NCBI RefSeq assembly: GCF_015712065.1
Contig: NZ_JACFYZ010000001.1
Location: forward strand, 1,229,572-1,293,571
Length of the DNA stretch: 64,000 bases
Direction of reading: 5' to 3'
Source of the DNA: Ectopseudomonas chengduensis
Lineage (GTDB): Bacteria > Pseudomonadota > Gammaproteobacteria > Pseudomonadales > Pseudomonadaceae
A model generated the notes under the pieces. That model worked only from the letters and a program-made list of their open reading frames with translations, had not been told where the DNA came from and ran no database searches. Numbering within the stretch: position 1 is the first letter of the stretch; the number at the start of each line of letters is the position of its first letter. Below, one piece after another: positions 29,539 to 38,880 of this stretch. The translations under genes and the position numbers were made by a program.

Positions 29539-31317
29539 ATGACTGCCGTAAAACAAGCACTCGGAATCACCGATGTGGTGCTGCGTGATGCGCATCAGTC
29601 GATCCTGGCGACGCGTGTTCGTCTCGAAGACATGCTGCCGATTGCGCCCAAGCTCGATCAGGTCGGCTTCTGGTCGGTGGAGTCCTGGGGCGGCGCGACC
29701 TTCGATGCCTGCATTCGTTACCTCGGCGAAGACCCCTGGGAGCGCATCCGCGAACTGAAGAAGGCCATGCCCAACACCCGTCAGCAGATGCTGCTGCGTG
29801 GGCAGAACCTGCTCGGCTACCGCCACTACGCCGACGATGTGGTGGAGAAGTTCGTCGAGCGCGCGGCGGTCAACGGCGTCGATGTATTCCGCGTGTTCGA
29901 TGCGATGAACGACCCGCGCAACCTGGAGACCGCACTCAAGGCCGTGAAGAAGCAGGGCAAGCATGCCCAGGGCACCATCTCCTATACCACCAGCCCGGTG
30001 CACACCTTGGACATGTGGGTCGATCTGGCCAAGCAGATCGAAGACATGGGCGCCGATTCGGTGGCCATCAAGGACATGGCGGGTATCCTCACCCCGTACA
30101 CCGCCTTCGAGCTGGTGTCGCGCCTGAAGGCCAACCTGGCAATTCCGATTCACATGCAGTGCCACGCCACGGCGGGGCTGTCGTCGGTGGCCATTCTCAA
30201 GGCGGTGGAAGCCGGTATCGATAACGTCGACACCGCCATCTCCTCGTTGTCGATGACCTATGGTCATTCGCCGACCGAGTCGGTGGTGGCCATGTTCCAG
30301 GGCACTGAGCGCGACACCGGACTCAACCTGGAGCTGCTCGAAGAAATCGCCGCGTACTTCCGCGAGGTGCGCAAGAAGTACGCGAAGTTCGAGGGCAACC
30401 TCAAGGGCGTCGATTCACGCATCCTGGTCGCCCAGGTGCCAGGCGGCATGCTCACCAACATGGAAAGCCAGCTCAAAGAGCAGGGCGCCCAGGACAAGTT
30501 CGACCAGGTGCTGGCCGAGATTCCGCGCGTGCGCGAAGACCTGGGTTTCATCCCGCTGGTGACCCCCACTTCGCAGATCGTCGGCACTCAGGCGGTGATC
30601 AATGTGCTCACTGGTGAGCGCTACAAGTCCATCACCAAGGAAACTGCCGGCGTGCTCAAGGGCGAGTACGGCGCCGCGCCCGCGCCGTTCAACGCCGAGC
30701 TGCAGGCCCGTGTACTCGATGGCAGCGAGGCCATTACCTGCCGCCCGGCCGACCTGCTCGAGGCCGAAATGGACAAGCTGACCGCCGAGCTCAAGGGCAT
30801 CGCCCGGGAGAAAGGCATCAAGCTGGCCGCCGACGAGATCGACGACGTGCTGACTTATGCGCTGTTCCCGCAGATCGGCCTGAAATTCCTGGAAAACCGC
30901 GGCAACCCGGCGGCCTTCGAGCCGGCACCGACCGGCAAGGAAACTCCGGCTCGCGAGGCCGGTAAGCCCGAGGTCTACACCGTCGAAGTCAATGGCAAGT
31001 CGTTCGTCGTGCAGGTGAACGAGGGCGGTGATATCGAAGGCATCAAGCCCGTCGGTGGCGCGGCGAGCGCCGCACCGGCGGCGGCCCCGGTCGCGGCGGG
31101 TGGCGGCGAGCCGCAGGCTGCGCCGCTGGCCGGCAATATCTTCAAGGTGTTGGTGCAGCCTGGCCAGGCTGTGGAGGAGGGTCAACTGGTGATCATCCTC
31201 GAAGCGATGAAGATGGAAACCGAGATCCGCGCCTTCAAGTCCGGTACCGTCGGTGCCGTCAACGTCAAGGTCGGCGATGCAGTGGCAGTGGGCGCAAGCC
31301 TGCTGACCATCGGCTGA
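29539..31317 (+). CDS. oadA: Oxaloacetate decarboxylase alpha subunit OadA
   Basis: OadA transfers the carboxyl group of oxaloacetate to its own biotin, from which OadB releases CO2 while exporting sodium. The 592-residue protein has the carboxyltransferase barrel with the metal site ([12 protein letters not shown] and [10 protein letters not shown]), the conserved carboxylase domain, an Ala/Pro-rich linker near residues 510-530 and a biotinyl domain with EAMKMET, biotin on Lys558. Similar proteins act as pyruvate carboxylase B subunits, but the adjoining oadG and oadB favour the decarboxylase. Confidence 0.95.
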   Translation: MTAVKQALGITDVVLRDAHQSILATRVRLEDMLPIAPKLDQVGFWSVESWGGATFDACIRYLGEDPWERIRELKKAMPNTRQQMLLRGQNLLGYRHYADDVVEKFVERAAVNGVDVFRVFDAMNDPRNLETALKAVKKQGKHAQGTISYTTSPVHTLDMWVDLAKQIEDMGADSVAIKDMAGILTPYTAFELVSRLKANLAIPIHMQCHATAGLSSVAILKAVEAGIDNVDTAISSLSMTYGHSPTESVVAMFQGTERDTGLNLELLEEIAAYFREVRKKYAKFEGNLKGVDSRILVAQVPGGMLTNMESQLKEQGAQDKFDQVLAEIPRVREDLGFIPLVTPTSQIVGTQAVINVLTGERYKSITKETAGVLKGEYGAAPAPFNAELQARVLDGSEAITCRPADLLEAEMDKLTAELKGIAREKGIKLAADEIDDVLTYALFPQIGLKFLENRGNPAAFEPAPTGKETPAREAGKPEVYTVEVNGKSFVVQVNEGGDIEGIKPVGGAASAAPAAAPVAAGGGEPQAAPLAGNIFKVLVQPGQAVEEGQLVIILEAMKMETEIRAFKSGTVGAVNVKVGDAVAVGASLLTIG

Positions 31318-31327
31318 GGGGCGCGTC

Positions 31328-32464
31328 ATGGAAAAGCTGCTCAAGCTCTGGCAGAGCACCGGTCTGTACCATCTGGAGCCCGGTCAGGCGTTCATGATCG
31401 CGGTGTGCCTGGTGCTGATCTACCTGGCCATCAAGAAGGGCTTCGAGCCCCTGTTGCTGGTACCCATCGGCTTCGGTGGCCTGCTGTCGAACATCCCGGT
31501 GGCCAACATGGCCGAGGGCGCGGGTTTCCTGCACCTGATCTATGAAGTGGGCCTGCCGACCAGCATCTTCCCGTTGCTGATCTTCCTCGGCGTCGGCGCC
31601 ATGACCGACTTCGGCCCGATGCTGGCCAACCCTAAGACGCTGCTGCTGGGCGCTGCTGCACAGTTCGGCATCTTCGGCACCCTGCTCGGCGCACTGGCGA
31701 TCACCGCGTTGGGCATTCCCGGCATGGAGTTCACTCTCAAGGAGGCGGCGTCCATCGCCATCATCGGCGGAGCGGATGGGCCGACCTCGATCTTCGTCAC
31801 CTCCAAGCTGGCGCCTGATCTGCTTGGCCCCATTGCCGTGGCGGCCTATGCCTACATGGCGCTGGTGCCGTTGCTGCAGCCACCGATCATGCGCGCGCTG
31901 ACCACCAAGGAAGAGCGCGCCATCGTCATGCAGCAACTGCGTCCGGTAGGGCAGACCGAGAAGATCATCTTCCCCATCGTGCTGTGCATTCTGATCGGTA
32001 TGCTGCTGCCTGACGCCGCGCCGTTGATCGGCATGTTCGCCCTCGGCAATCTGCTGCGCGAGGCCGGTGTGGTCGAGCGTCTGGCCGATACCTCGCGCAA
32101 TGCGCTGATCAATATCGTCACCATCTTCCTCGGCCTGACCGTGGGTTCGAAGCTGTCGGCCGAGGCCTTCCTGCAGCTCAAGACCCTGGGCATTCTCATG
32201 CTGGGCATGGTGGCGTTTTGCGCAGGCACCGCGGCCGGTGTGCTGATGGCCAAGCTGATGAATGTGTTCAGCACGCACAAGGTCAATCCGCTGATCGGCT
32301 CGGCTGGCGTGTCGGCAGTGCCGATGGCGGCTCGTGTATCGAACAAGGTCGGCCTGGAGGCCAATCCGCAGAACTTCCTGCTGATGCATGCCATGGGGCC
32401 GAACGTGGCCGGGGTGATCGGCTCGGCCGTGGCGGCGGGGGTGTTGCTCAGTTTCGTTGGCTGA
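31328..32464 (+). CDS. oadB: Oxaloacetate decarboxylase beta subunit OadB (sodium pump)
   Basis: OadB is the membrane subunit that decarboxylates carboxybiotin and moves sodium out. The 378-residue product has about nine to eleven hydrophobic spans and the conserved [12 protein letters not shown] motif, whose Asp150 corresponds to the sodium-binding Asp203 of the Klebsiella enzyme. [19 protein letters not shown] is another family signature. It ends the oadGAB operon, with a small hairpin GCGGAG-TTCG-CTCCGC at 32469-32485 and a strong bidirectional terminator after it. Confidence 0.95.
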   Translation: MEKLLKLWQSTGLYHLEPGQAFMIAVCLVLIYLAIKKGFEPLLLVPIGFGGLLSNIPVANMAEGAGFLHLIYEVGLPTSIFPLLIFLGVGAMTDFGPMLANPKTLLLGAAAQFGIFGTLLGALAITALGIPGMEFTLKEAASIAIIGGADGPTSIFVTSKLAPDLLGPIAVAAYAYMALVPLLQPPIMRALTTKEERAIVMQQLRPVGQTEKIIFPIVLCILIGMLLPDAAPLIGMFALGNLLREAGVVERLADTSRNALINIVTIFLGLTVGSKLSAEAFLQLKTLGILMLGMVAFCAGTAAGVLMAKLMNVFSTHKVNPLIGSAGVSAVPMAARVSNKVGLEANPQNFLLMHAMGPNVAGVIGSAVAAGVLLSFVG

Positions 32465-32497
32465 TAGGCGCGGAGTTCGCTCCGCGTCTTTTCGTTG

Positions 32498-32536
32498 CCC
32501 ATAAAAAAACCGGCTCAAGGCCGGTTTTTTTATGGG
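32498..32536. terminator. Bidirectional terminator between oadB and amrZ
   Basis: CCCATAAAAAAACCGGC (32498-32514) pairs perfectly with GCCGGTTTTTTTATGGG (32520-32536) around a 5-base loop. With A-tract on one side and T-tract on the other it can end transcripts from both converging genes. Confidence 0.95.
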
Positions 32537-32542
32537 CTCGCC

Positions 32543-32869
32543 TCAGGCTTCTTCGGCGGCCATTTCCACGTCGTGGGCAATCAGAGCAACCAGCGCGTTC
32601 TGCTGGCGGCGCGACAACTGACGAAAACGCTGCAGCAATTCACGCTCATGGAGGCTCAGTTCGGGGCTGTCGAGACGCAGGCTGAGATCGTCATCCAGCG
32701 CACCTTCCTGAAGCATGCTTTGCTCCAGGCGGGCGATGATTTCCGAATTCATGCTGCGGTGATGGTTGCGTGCTACGTCAGCGATACGCTCACGCATGCC
32801 ATCGGGCAAGCGAACGACAAATTTGTCAGCCGTGCGGCTGGAATAAATAGCCTGTTTCATAGGGCGCAT
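32543..32869 (-). CDS. amrZ: Ribbon-helix-helix regulator AmrZ
   Basis: AmrZ is an Arc-type DNA-binding protein controlling alginate, motility and matrix genes in Pseudomonas. The 108-residue product ([20 protein letters not shown]...) matches AmrZ in length and in the ribbon-helix-helix segment KFVVRLPDG...[16 protein letters not shown], and in the C-terminal [16 protein letters not shown]. In P. aeruginosa amrZ also borders the phn cluster, so this neighbourhood is conserved. It is transcribed away from phnC. Confidence 0.95.
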   Translation of the reverse strand: MRPMKQAIYSSRTADKFVVRLPDGMRERIADVARNHHRSMNSEIIARLEQSMLQEGALDDDLSLRLDSPELSLHERELLQRFRQLSRRQQNALVALIAHDVEMAAEEA

Positions 32870-32978
32870 ACATTACCGGTTAGTTCAGGGAGCGATACTG
32901 GTAGTCAGTGTCGAGATTGTCACCGGTTTGACCGTGTTTCGCACTAGCCGTTCAACCGGTATCGCGTTCTGCGTCATT

Positions 32979-32994
32979 ATGACCCGAGGGTCAT
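32979..32994. promoter_or_regulatory. Palindromic operator-like site between amrZ and phnC
   Basis: ATGACCC-GA-GGGTCAT is a perfect 7-2-7 palindrome in the 384-bp gap between amrZ and phnC. The same gap has three ACCGGT-like repeats nearer amrZ (32875-32880, 32923-32928, 32955-32960). No regulator can be assigned from the sequence; PhnF or AmrZ are possibilities. No additional gene is visible in the gap. Confidence 0.4.
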
Positions 32995-33133
32995 CTGAAC
33001 AGTTCCTTGACGCCAAATACGTGTCGGATTGTGATTCAGGTGGCGGCTTTATGCCAGCACCGATTGTCTGAAATGCGTGGTATTCGGCAGAACTCATCTT
33101 GTTGCGTCGCTCGAACATAAAAGTTTCAAGTTT

Positions 33134-33173
33134 CAGTCACTCAATCGTCATCCCTGATTCACCGGGCTGACAC
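33134..33173 (+). promoter_or_regulatory. Phased Pho-box-like array before phnC
   Basis: Heptamers CAGTCAC (33134), TCGTCAT (33145), GATTCAC (33156) and CTGACAC (33167) start exactly 11 bases apart, the phasing of PhoB half-sites (consensus CTGTCAT). Three of the four match the consensus at five of seven positions. The weak -10-like TACCTT (33184-33189) lies 10 bases after the last. This suggests PhoB control of phn under phosphate limitation. Confidence 0.5.
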
Positions 33174-33253
33174 AGCTTGCGCCTACCTTGGTCTACACCA
33201 GAAGGCGCGAGTTAGCTGCCTTCATATCGACAATGATAGTAGAGGGCCAGCCC

Positions 33254-34078
33254 ATGCGCGCAGCGATTCGAGTCGACCGTCTGAACAAGAGCTTCGGCCG
33301 CAAACAGGCGTTGTTCGACCTGGCGCTGTCGGTACAGCCAGGTGAAATGGTGGCCTTGATCGGTGCTTCGGGGTCGGGCAAGTCGACCCTGCTACGCCAT
33401 CTCGCCGGCTTGGCGCGCGGCGATGCCGGCAGTATCGAAGTGCTCGGTCGCCAGGTCCAGGCCGATGGTCGCCTCAACGGTGACGTGCGTCGTCAGCGCG
33501 CCGATATCGGCTACATCTTCCAGCAGTTCAATCTGGTCGGCCGCCTCAGTGTGATGCAGAACGTGCTGCTCGGCGGTCTCGGGCGCATGCCGCGCTGGCG
33601 TGGCAGCCTCAGCCTGTTCAATGCCGAGGAAAGGCAGCGCGCCATGCAGGCGCTGGAGCGGGTCGGTCTGGCCGAGTTCGCTGCGCAGCGTGCTTCGACC
33701 CTCTCCGGGGGGCAGCAGCAACGTGTGGCCATCGCCCGCGCGCTGTGCCAACAGGCCGAGGTGATTCTCGCCGACGAGCCGATCGCCTCGCTCGACCCGG
33801 AGTCGGCACGCAAGGTGATGGAGATTCTCGCCGACATCAACCGCTGCGACGGCAAGACGGTGGTGGTGACCCTGCATCAGGTCGACTACGCGGTGCGCTA
33901 TTGCCAGCGCGCCGTGGCGCTCAAGGGCGGGCGCATTCATTTCGACGGCCCCACCGAAAGCTTCAACCCCGATTTTCTCAACGACCTCTACGGCGGCGAT
34001 CTCGATATCAGCCTGCTGCTGCCGCAAGGGCCGCGCCCACGGGCTGTAGAGCGTCCGCTGACGTTGGCCAAGGCCTGA
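33254..34078 (+). CDS. phnC: Phosphonate ABC transporter ATPase PhnC
   Basis: PhnC energises phosphonate import. The 274-residue product has Walker [10 protein letters not shown], signature [15 protein letters not shown], Walker [13 protein letters not shown] and the switch His in TLHQVD. The ATG at 33254 has an AGAGGG ribosome site; an earlier ATG at 33233 is less likely. It is the first gene of the phnC-P operon. Confidence 0.95.
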   Translation: MRAAIRVDRLNKSFGRKQALFDLALSVQPGEMVALIGASGSGKSTLLRHLAGLARGDAGSIEVLGRQVQADGRLNGDVRRQRADIGYIFQQFNLVGRLSVMQNVLLGGLGRMPRWRGSLSLFNAEERQRAMQALERVGLAEFAAQRASTLSGGQQQRVAIARALCQQAEVILADEPIASLDPESARKVMEILADINRCDGKTVVVTLHQVDYAVRYCQRAVALKGGRIHFDGPTESFNPDFLNDLYGGDLDISLLLPQGPRPRAVERPLTLAKA

Positions 34079-34132
34079 CGTCGCCTGCCTCATTCGAAAC
34101 AACAACGCCAACCCGCAACAGGAGTGTGCTCC

Positions 34133-35134
34133 ATGTTCAAACGCATCGGCCAGGTGCTGGCTGCCTCTGCGCTCGTCACCGGTTCCCTGCTGGGCTCGGT
34201 CCAGGCCGCCGAGGAACTCAACTTCGGCATCATCTCCACCGAATCCTCGCAGAACCTCAAGGCCATGTGGGACCCCTTCCTGGCTGACATGAGCAAGCAG
34301 ACCGGGGTAAAGATCAACGCCTTCTTCGCGCCTGATTACGCCGGGATCATCCAGGGCATGCGCTTCGACAAGGTCGACGTGGCCTGGTACGGCAACAAGT
34401 CGGCGATGGAAGCGGTGGACCGCGCCGGCGGCGAGATCTTCGCCCAGACCGTGGCGGCCAACGGCGCCCAGGGCTACTACAGCCTGCTGGTGGCGCACAA
34501 GGACAGCCCGATCAATTCGGTCGAGGACATGCTCAAGAACGCCAAGAGCCTGACCTTCGCCAACGGCGACCCGAACTCCACTTCCGGTTATCTGGTGCCC
34601 GGTTACTACGTGTTCGCCCAGAACAACGCCGACGCCGGCAAGATCTTCAAGCGCTCGCTCAACGGCAGTCATGAGGTCAACGCCTTGTCGGTGGCCAACA
34701 AGCAGGTCGATGTCGGCACCTTCAACAGCGAGGGCATGGAGCGTCTGGAAGTGACCGCGCCGGACAAGGCCGCGCAGCTCAAGGTGATCTGGACCTCGCC
34801 GCTGATTCCGTCCGATCCCATCGTCTTGCGCAAGAACCTGCCGCAGGAAACCCGCGACAAGCTACGCGACTTCTTCATGACCTACGGTGCCAAGCCGGAA
34901 GAGAAGAAGGTGCTCGAGGGCCTGCAGTGGGGGCAGTTCAAGGCTTCCGACAACGATCAGTTGCTGCCGATTCGTCAGCTCGAGCTGTTCAAGAAGCGCA
35001 CCGAAGTGGCCAACAACGACAAGCTCAAGGACGCCGACAAGCAGGCTCAGCTCAAGGAGCTGGACGCCGAGCTGGCCAAGCTGGAGCAGCGTATGGCCGA
35101 GCGTGAGAAGCAGGGCGGCGCCAGCGCCGGTTGA
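34133..35134 (+). CDS. phnD: Phosphonate-binding periplasmic protein PhnD
   Basis: PhnD is the solute-binding protein delivering phosphonates to PhnE/PhnC. The ATG at 34133 follows AGGAG and gives a signal peptide (MFKRIGQVLAASALVTGSLLG, cut before AEELNFG). The 333-residue protein has the family segments ISTESSQNLKAMWDPFL, YAGIIQGMRFDKVDVAWYGNKSA and NSTSGYLVPGYY, and a charged helical C-terminus. Confidence 0.95.
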   Translation: MFKRIGQVLAASALVTGSLLGSVQAAEELNFGIISTESSQNLKAMWDPFLADMSKQTGVKINAFFAPDYAGIIQGMRFDKVDVAWYGNKSAMEAVDRAGGEIFAQTVAANGAQGYYSLLVAHKDSPINSVEDMLKNAKSLTFANGDPNSTSGYLVPGYYVFAQNNADAGKIFKRSLNGSHEVNALSVANKQVDVGTFNSEGMERLEVTAPDKAAQLKVIWTSPLIPSDPIVLRKNLPQETRDKLRDFFMTYGAKPEEKKVLEGLQWGQFKASDNDQLLPIRQLELFKKRTEVANNDKLKDADKQAQLKELDAELAKLEQRMAEREKQGGASAG

Positions 35135-35197
35135 TCCTGGCAGCCCCTCGGTATCGACCGAGGGGCTGACTGCAGTCGTTTTCCCCGAGATGCCTTG

Positions 35198-35989
35198 ATG
35201 ACCACTTTGACCACCCATACCCCGACCGTCGATAGCAAACGCAGCTGGTTGCAGTTGATCGGCTGGGGCCTGTTCTTTGCCGTACTTGCCTGGTCCTGGC
35301 AGGGCGCGGAAATGAACCCGCTGGCGCTGGTGCGCGATGCCGGCAACATGGCCACCTTCGCCGCAGACTTCTTCCCGCCGGATTTCAGCAACTGGCAGCA
35401 ATACCTCAGGGAGATGGTGGTCACCGTGCAGATCGCCCTCTGGGGCACGGTGCTGGCCATCGTCTGCGCCATTCCGCTGGGCATTCTCTGCTCCGAGAAC
35501 ATCGTGCCCTGGTGGATCTATCAGCCGGTACGCCGGGTGATGGATGCCTGCCGTTCGATCAACGAAATGGTCTTCGCCATGCTCTTCGTCGTCGCGGTCG
35601 GCCTCGGCCCCTTCGCTGGCGTGCTGGCGCTGTTCATCAGCACCACCGGGGTGCTGGCCAAGCTGTTCGCCGAGGCGGTCGAGGCCATCGATCCGGGCCC
35701 GGTCGAAGGCGTGCGCGCCACCGGCGCCAGTGCCCTGCAGGAAGTGATCTTCGGCGTCATCCCACAGGTGTTGCCGCTGTGGATCTCCTACTCGCTGTAC
35801 CGCTTCGAGTCCAACGTGCGCTCGGCCACCGTGGTCGGCATGGTCGGCGCCGGCGGTATCGGGGTGATCCTCTGGGAGGCCATACGCGGCTTCCAGTTCG
35901 CCCAGACCTGCGCCCTGCTGATCGTGATCATCCTGGTGGTGAGCGCCATCGACATCCTGTCCCAGCGCCTGCGCAAGCTCTTTATCTGA
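35198..35989 (+). CDS. phnE: Phosphonate ABC permease PhnE
   Basis: PhnE is the single permease gene of this importer; it would form a homodimer. The 263-residue product has about six spans, with the permease signature [20 protein letters not shown] as the EAA loop and [18 protein letters not shown] near the end. The ATG at 35198 follows phnD after 63 bases. The GGAGGAGGAG after its stop serves phnF. Confidence 0.95.
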   Translation: MTTLTTHTPTVDSKRSWLQLIGWGLFFAVLAWSWQGAEMNPLALVRDAGNMATFAADFFPPDFSNWQQYLREMVVTVQIALWGTVLAIVCAIPLGILCSENIVPWWIYQPVRRVMDACRSINEMVFAMLFVVAVGLGPFAGVLALFISTTGVLAKLFAEAVEAIDPGPVEGVRATGASALQEVIFGVIPQVLPLWISYSLYRFESNVRSATVVGMVGAGGIGVILWEAIRGFQFAQTCALLIVIILVVSAIDILSQRLRKLFI

Positions 35990-36009
35990 AGGAGGAGGAG
36001 GGCGCCTGC

Positions 36010-36732
36010 GTGCGCCCTTTTCAAATGATGAACTTGTCTAGACAAAGCGAACCGCTGTACCGCGAGCTGGCCGCCGTGCTGCGCGAAGATCTGCAGCGCA
36101 TGAGCCCGGGCGACTACCTGCCGGGCGAGATGCAACTGGCCGCCCGTTTTTCCGTCAATCGCCACACCCTGCGTCGCGCCGTGGACGAGCTGGTGCTCGA
36201 AGGCCGCCTGCTGCGCCGCCAGGGCAAGGGCACCCAGGTGCTGGCCAAGCCGCTGGTGTATCCGGTGGAGGCGGGCAGTGCCTTCAGCCAGTCGCTGTCG
36301 GCGCTCGGCCACCGGGTTGAAGCGAAACTGATCGAGCGCCTGCGCCGTGGCGGTAGCAGCGAGGAGTGCCGCCACCTGCAATTGCCCGATGGTAGCGAGC
36401 TGATCGAACTGGCCACTTTGCGCCTGCTCGACGGCCAGCCGCTGAGCCTGATCCGTCACCGTTTCTGCGCCAGCCTGGCGCCACTGTTGGCCGACTACCA
36501 GGGCGGTTCGCTGCGCCAGTACCTGGCCGAGCGCGACCTGCCGCTGGCGCGCACTTTCAGCCTGATTGGTGCGCGTCTGCCCAGCCGCGAAGAGGCCGTG
36601 CACCTGCTGATGCCGCGCCATGCGCCGCTGCTCAGCGTACTCACCCTGTCCCGCGATCCCGCTGGCCGGGCGGTGGAGCTGGCGCAGTCCAGCAGCCGCG
36701 CCGACCGCTTCCAGTACCAGGTAGCGACCTGA
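36010..36732 (+). CDS. phnF: GntR-family regulator PhnF
   Basis: PhnF is the HutC-type repressor of phosphonate genes. It has an N-terminal winged helix-turn-helix (GDYLPGEMQLAARFSVNRHTLRRAVDEL) and a C-terminal UTRA ligand domain. I prefer the GTG at 36010 because AAGGAGGAGGAG ends nine bases before it and the 240-residue length then fits E. coli PhnF (241); ATGs at 36025 and 36028 are alternatives. Placement inside the operon implies feedback control. Confidence 0.93.
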   Translation: MRPFQMMNLSRQSEPLYRELAAVLREDLQRMSPGDYLPGEMQLAARFSVNRHTLRRAVDELVLEGRLLRRQGKGTQVLAKPLVYPVEAGSAFSQSLSALGHRVEAKLIERLRRGGSSEECRHLQLPDGSELIELATLRLLDGQPLSLIRHRFCASLAPLLADYQGGSLRQYLAERDLPLARTFSLIGARLPSREEAVHLLMPRHAPLLSVLTLSRDPAGRAVELAQSSSRADRFQYQVAT

Positions 36733-36743
36733 TGGAGACCCGC

Positions 36744-37193
36744 ATGAACGACCTTGATCCGAACATCGCCGCGCGCCAGCGCTGGATGGGTGTGCTGGCT
36801 CGCGCCGGCGACGCTCTCGATGCCCATGAAGCGGCGCTGAAAGACAGCGCCTACCAGCTGATCCGCGCCCCCGAGGTGGGCATGACTCTGGTGCGCGGGC
36901 GCATGGGCGGCACCGGCAGCGCCTTCAACCTCGGCGAGATGACCGTGACCCGCTGCGTGGTGCGCCTGGCCGACGGCCGTACCGGCTACAGCTACCTGGC
37001 TGGTCGCGACAAGCGCCGCGCTGAACTGGCCGCCCTGGCCGACGCCCACCTGCAGGGCAGTGACCAGGCGCGCTGGCTCAGTGACCTGATCGAACCCCTG
37101 GCCCGCCAGCAGCGCGAACAGCGACTGGCCCGGGCCGCACAGACTGCCACCACCCAGGTGGAGTTCTTCACCCTGGTCAGAGGAGAGGATTGA
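36744..37193 (+). CDS. phnG: C-P lyase core subunit PhnG
   Basis: PhnG is part of the PhnGHIJ core complex and works with PhnH, PhnI and PhnL to form the ribose triphosphonate intermediate from ATP and phosphonate. The 149-residue product has RQRWMGVLARAG, RMGGTGSAFNLGEM and the final VEFFTLVRGED typical of PhnG. GGAG lies six bases before the ATG at 36744; the ATG at 36732 overlapping the phnF stop is an alternative. It overlaps phnH by one base. Confidence 0.94.
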   Translation: MNDLDPNIAARQRWMGVLARAGDALDAHEAALKDSAYQLIRAPEVGMTLVRGRMGGTGSAFNLGEMTVTRCVVRLADGRTGYSYLAGRDKRRAELAALADAHLQGSDQARWLSDLIEPLARQQREQRLARAAQTATTQVEFFTLVRGED

Positions 37194-37804
37194 TGACTAC
37201 GCCGCACAGCTCGCACTGGCTGCAACCGGCTTTCGACGACCCGGTGCTCGACGCTCAGGTCAGCTTCCGCGCTGCTCTCGCAGCCCTGGCCGAACCCGGC
37301 CTGGCCCAGCCGATGGCGCGCGCCCACACCCTGGGGGATCTGACGCCGGCCACTTATGGCTTGTGTCTGGCCTTTCTCGACAGCGACACGCCGCTGTGGC
37401 TGGCGCCGCGCTTCGATACGCCGCTGATCCGCGCCAACCTGGCCTTCCATTGCGGCTGCCCGATCGTCGCCGAGCGCGAGATCGCCCTGTTCGCTCTGCT
37501 CGACGAAAGCGAGCTGGATGACCTGTCGGACTTCGACAACGGCAGCGAACGCTACCCGGATCAGTCCTGCACGCTGCTGATTCAACTCGACGATCTGCAC
37601 GCTGGCCCAGCCCTGCGCTGGCGCGGTCCGGGCATCAAGGACGTGCGCAGCGTCAACCTGCCGCTGCCGGCCTCGTTCTGGCAGCAACGCCAGGCGCGTA
37701 GCGCCTTTCCCCGTGGCCTGGATTGCTTCTTCGCCGCGGGCGGCGAGGTGATCGGCCTGCCGCGCAGTACCCGCGTGCTGATCGAAACCGAGGAGGCTGC
37801 CTGA
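37193..37804 (+). CDS. phnH: C-P lyase core subunit PhnH
   Basis: PhnH is a dimeric core subunit of the C-P lyase. The 203-residue product has the family features PAFDDPVLDAQVSFRAAL, FHCGCPIV and LRWRGPGIKDVRSVNLP. The start overlaps the phnG stop (TGATG) and follows an AGAGGAGAGG ribosome site. Its own stop overlaps the ATG of phnI. Confidence 0.95.
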   Translation: MTTPHSSHWLQPAFDDPVLDAQVSFRAALAALAEPGLAQPMARAHTLGDLTPATYGLCLAFLDSDTPLWLAPRFDTPLIRANLAFHCGCPIVAEREIALFALLDESELDDLSDFDNGSERYPDQSCTLLIQLDDLHAGPALRWRGPGIKDVRSVNLPLPASFWQQRQARSAFPRGLDCFFAAGGEVIGLPRSTRVLIETEEAA

Positions 37805-38880
37805 TGTATGTCGCCGTCAGGGGTGGCGAACGCGCCATCGACAATGCCCATCAACTGCTGGCCAACCGTCGTCGTGGCGATACCGCCGTCGCCGAACTGG
37901 GCGTGCAGCAGGTGCGCCAGCAACTGCCGCTGGCCGTGGCCCGCGTCATGAGCGAGGGCTCGCTGTACGACGAGGAACTGGCTGCGCTGGCCATCAAGCA
38001 GGCGGCCGGCGATCTGATGGAAGCCATCTTTCTGCTGCGTGCCTACCGCACCACGCTGCCGCGTTTCGGCGCCAGCGAGCCGCTGGATACCACGACGATG
38101 CAGCTGGAACGGCGCATCTCCGCCACCTTCAAGGATCTGCCCGGCGGTCAGCTGCTCGGCCCGACCTTCGACTACACCCACCGTCTGCTGGATTTCACTT
38201 TGCTGGCCGAGGGCGACTATCCGGCGCCGGAAGCAGTCGTTACCGATGAGTCCAAGCCTTGTCCGCGGGTGCTGGATTTTCTCGCAGACGAAGGGCTGAT
38301 GGCCCGCGAGACGGATGACGGCGCGCCGGTGCCCGACATCACCCGCGAGCCGCTGGCCTTTCCCGCCAGCCGTGCCGAGCGCCTGCAGGCCCTGGCCCGT
38401 GGCGACGAGGGCTTCCTCCTGGCGCTGGGTTATTCCACCCAGCGAGGCTACGGACGCAACCATCCCTTCGCCGGGGAGATCCGCATCGGCGACGTCGAGG
38501 TGTGGATGACGCCCGCCGAACTGGGCTTCGCCGTGCCGCTGGGCGACATCGAAATCACCGAGTGCGAGATGGTCAACCAGTTCGTCGGTGAAAGCGCCGA
38601 GCAGGCGCAGTTCACCCGCGGCTACGGCCTCGCCTTCGGCTACGCCGAGCGCAAGACCATGGGCATGGCCCTGGTCGATCGTGCCCTGCGTGCCGGCGAG
38701 TACGGCGAGGAAGTGCAGGGCCCGGCACAGGAGGAGGAGTTCGTGCTGATGCACTGCGACAACGTCGAGGCTGCCGGCTTCGTCTCGCACCTGAAGTTGC
38801 CGCATTACGTCGACTTCCAGGCCGAACTGGAACTGATCCGCAAGCTGCGCCGACAGGCGCCGGCAGAGGAGAACCGCTGA
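37804..38880 (+). CDS. phnI: C-P lyase core subunit PhnI
   Basis: PhnI acts as a nucleosidase that displaces adenine from ATP or GTP so that ribose triphosphate can be joined to the phosphonate. The 358-residue product begins MYVAVRGGERAIDNAHQLL and contains GYGRNHPFAGEIRIG and MGMALVDRAL. Start and stop are both overlapped by neighbours (TGATG with phnH, TGATG with phnJ), so translation is coupled. Confidence 0.96.
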   Translation: MYVAVRGGERAIDNAHQLLANRRRGDTAVAELGVQQVRQQLPLAVARVMSEGSLYDEELAALAIKQAAGDLMEAIFLLRAYRTTLPRFGASEPLDTTTMQLERRISATFKDLPGGQLLGPTFDYTHRLLDFTLLAEGDYPAPEAVVTDESKPCPRVLDFLADEGLMARETDDGAPVPDITREPLAFPASRAERLQALARGDEGFLLALGYSTQRGYGRNHPFAGEIRIGDVEVWMTPAELGFAVPLGDIEITECEMVNQFVGESAEQAQFTRGYGLAFGYAERKTMGMALVDRALRAGEYGEEVQGPAQEEEFVLMHCDNVEAAGFVSHLKLPHYVDFQAELELIRKLRRQAPAEENR

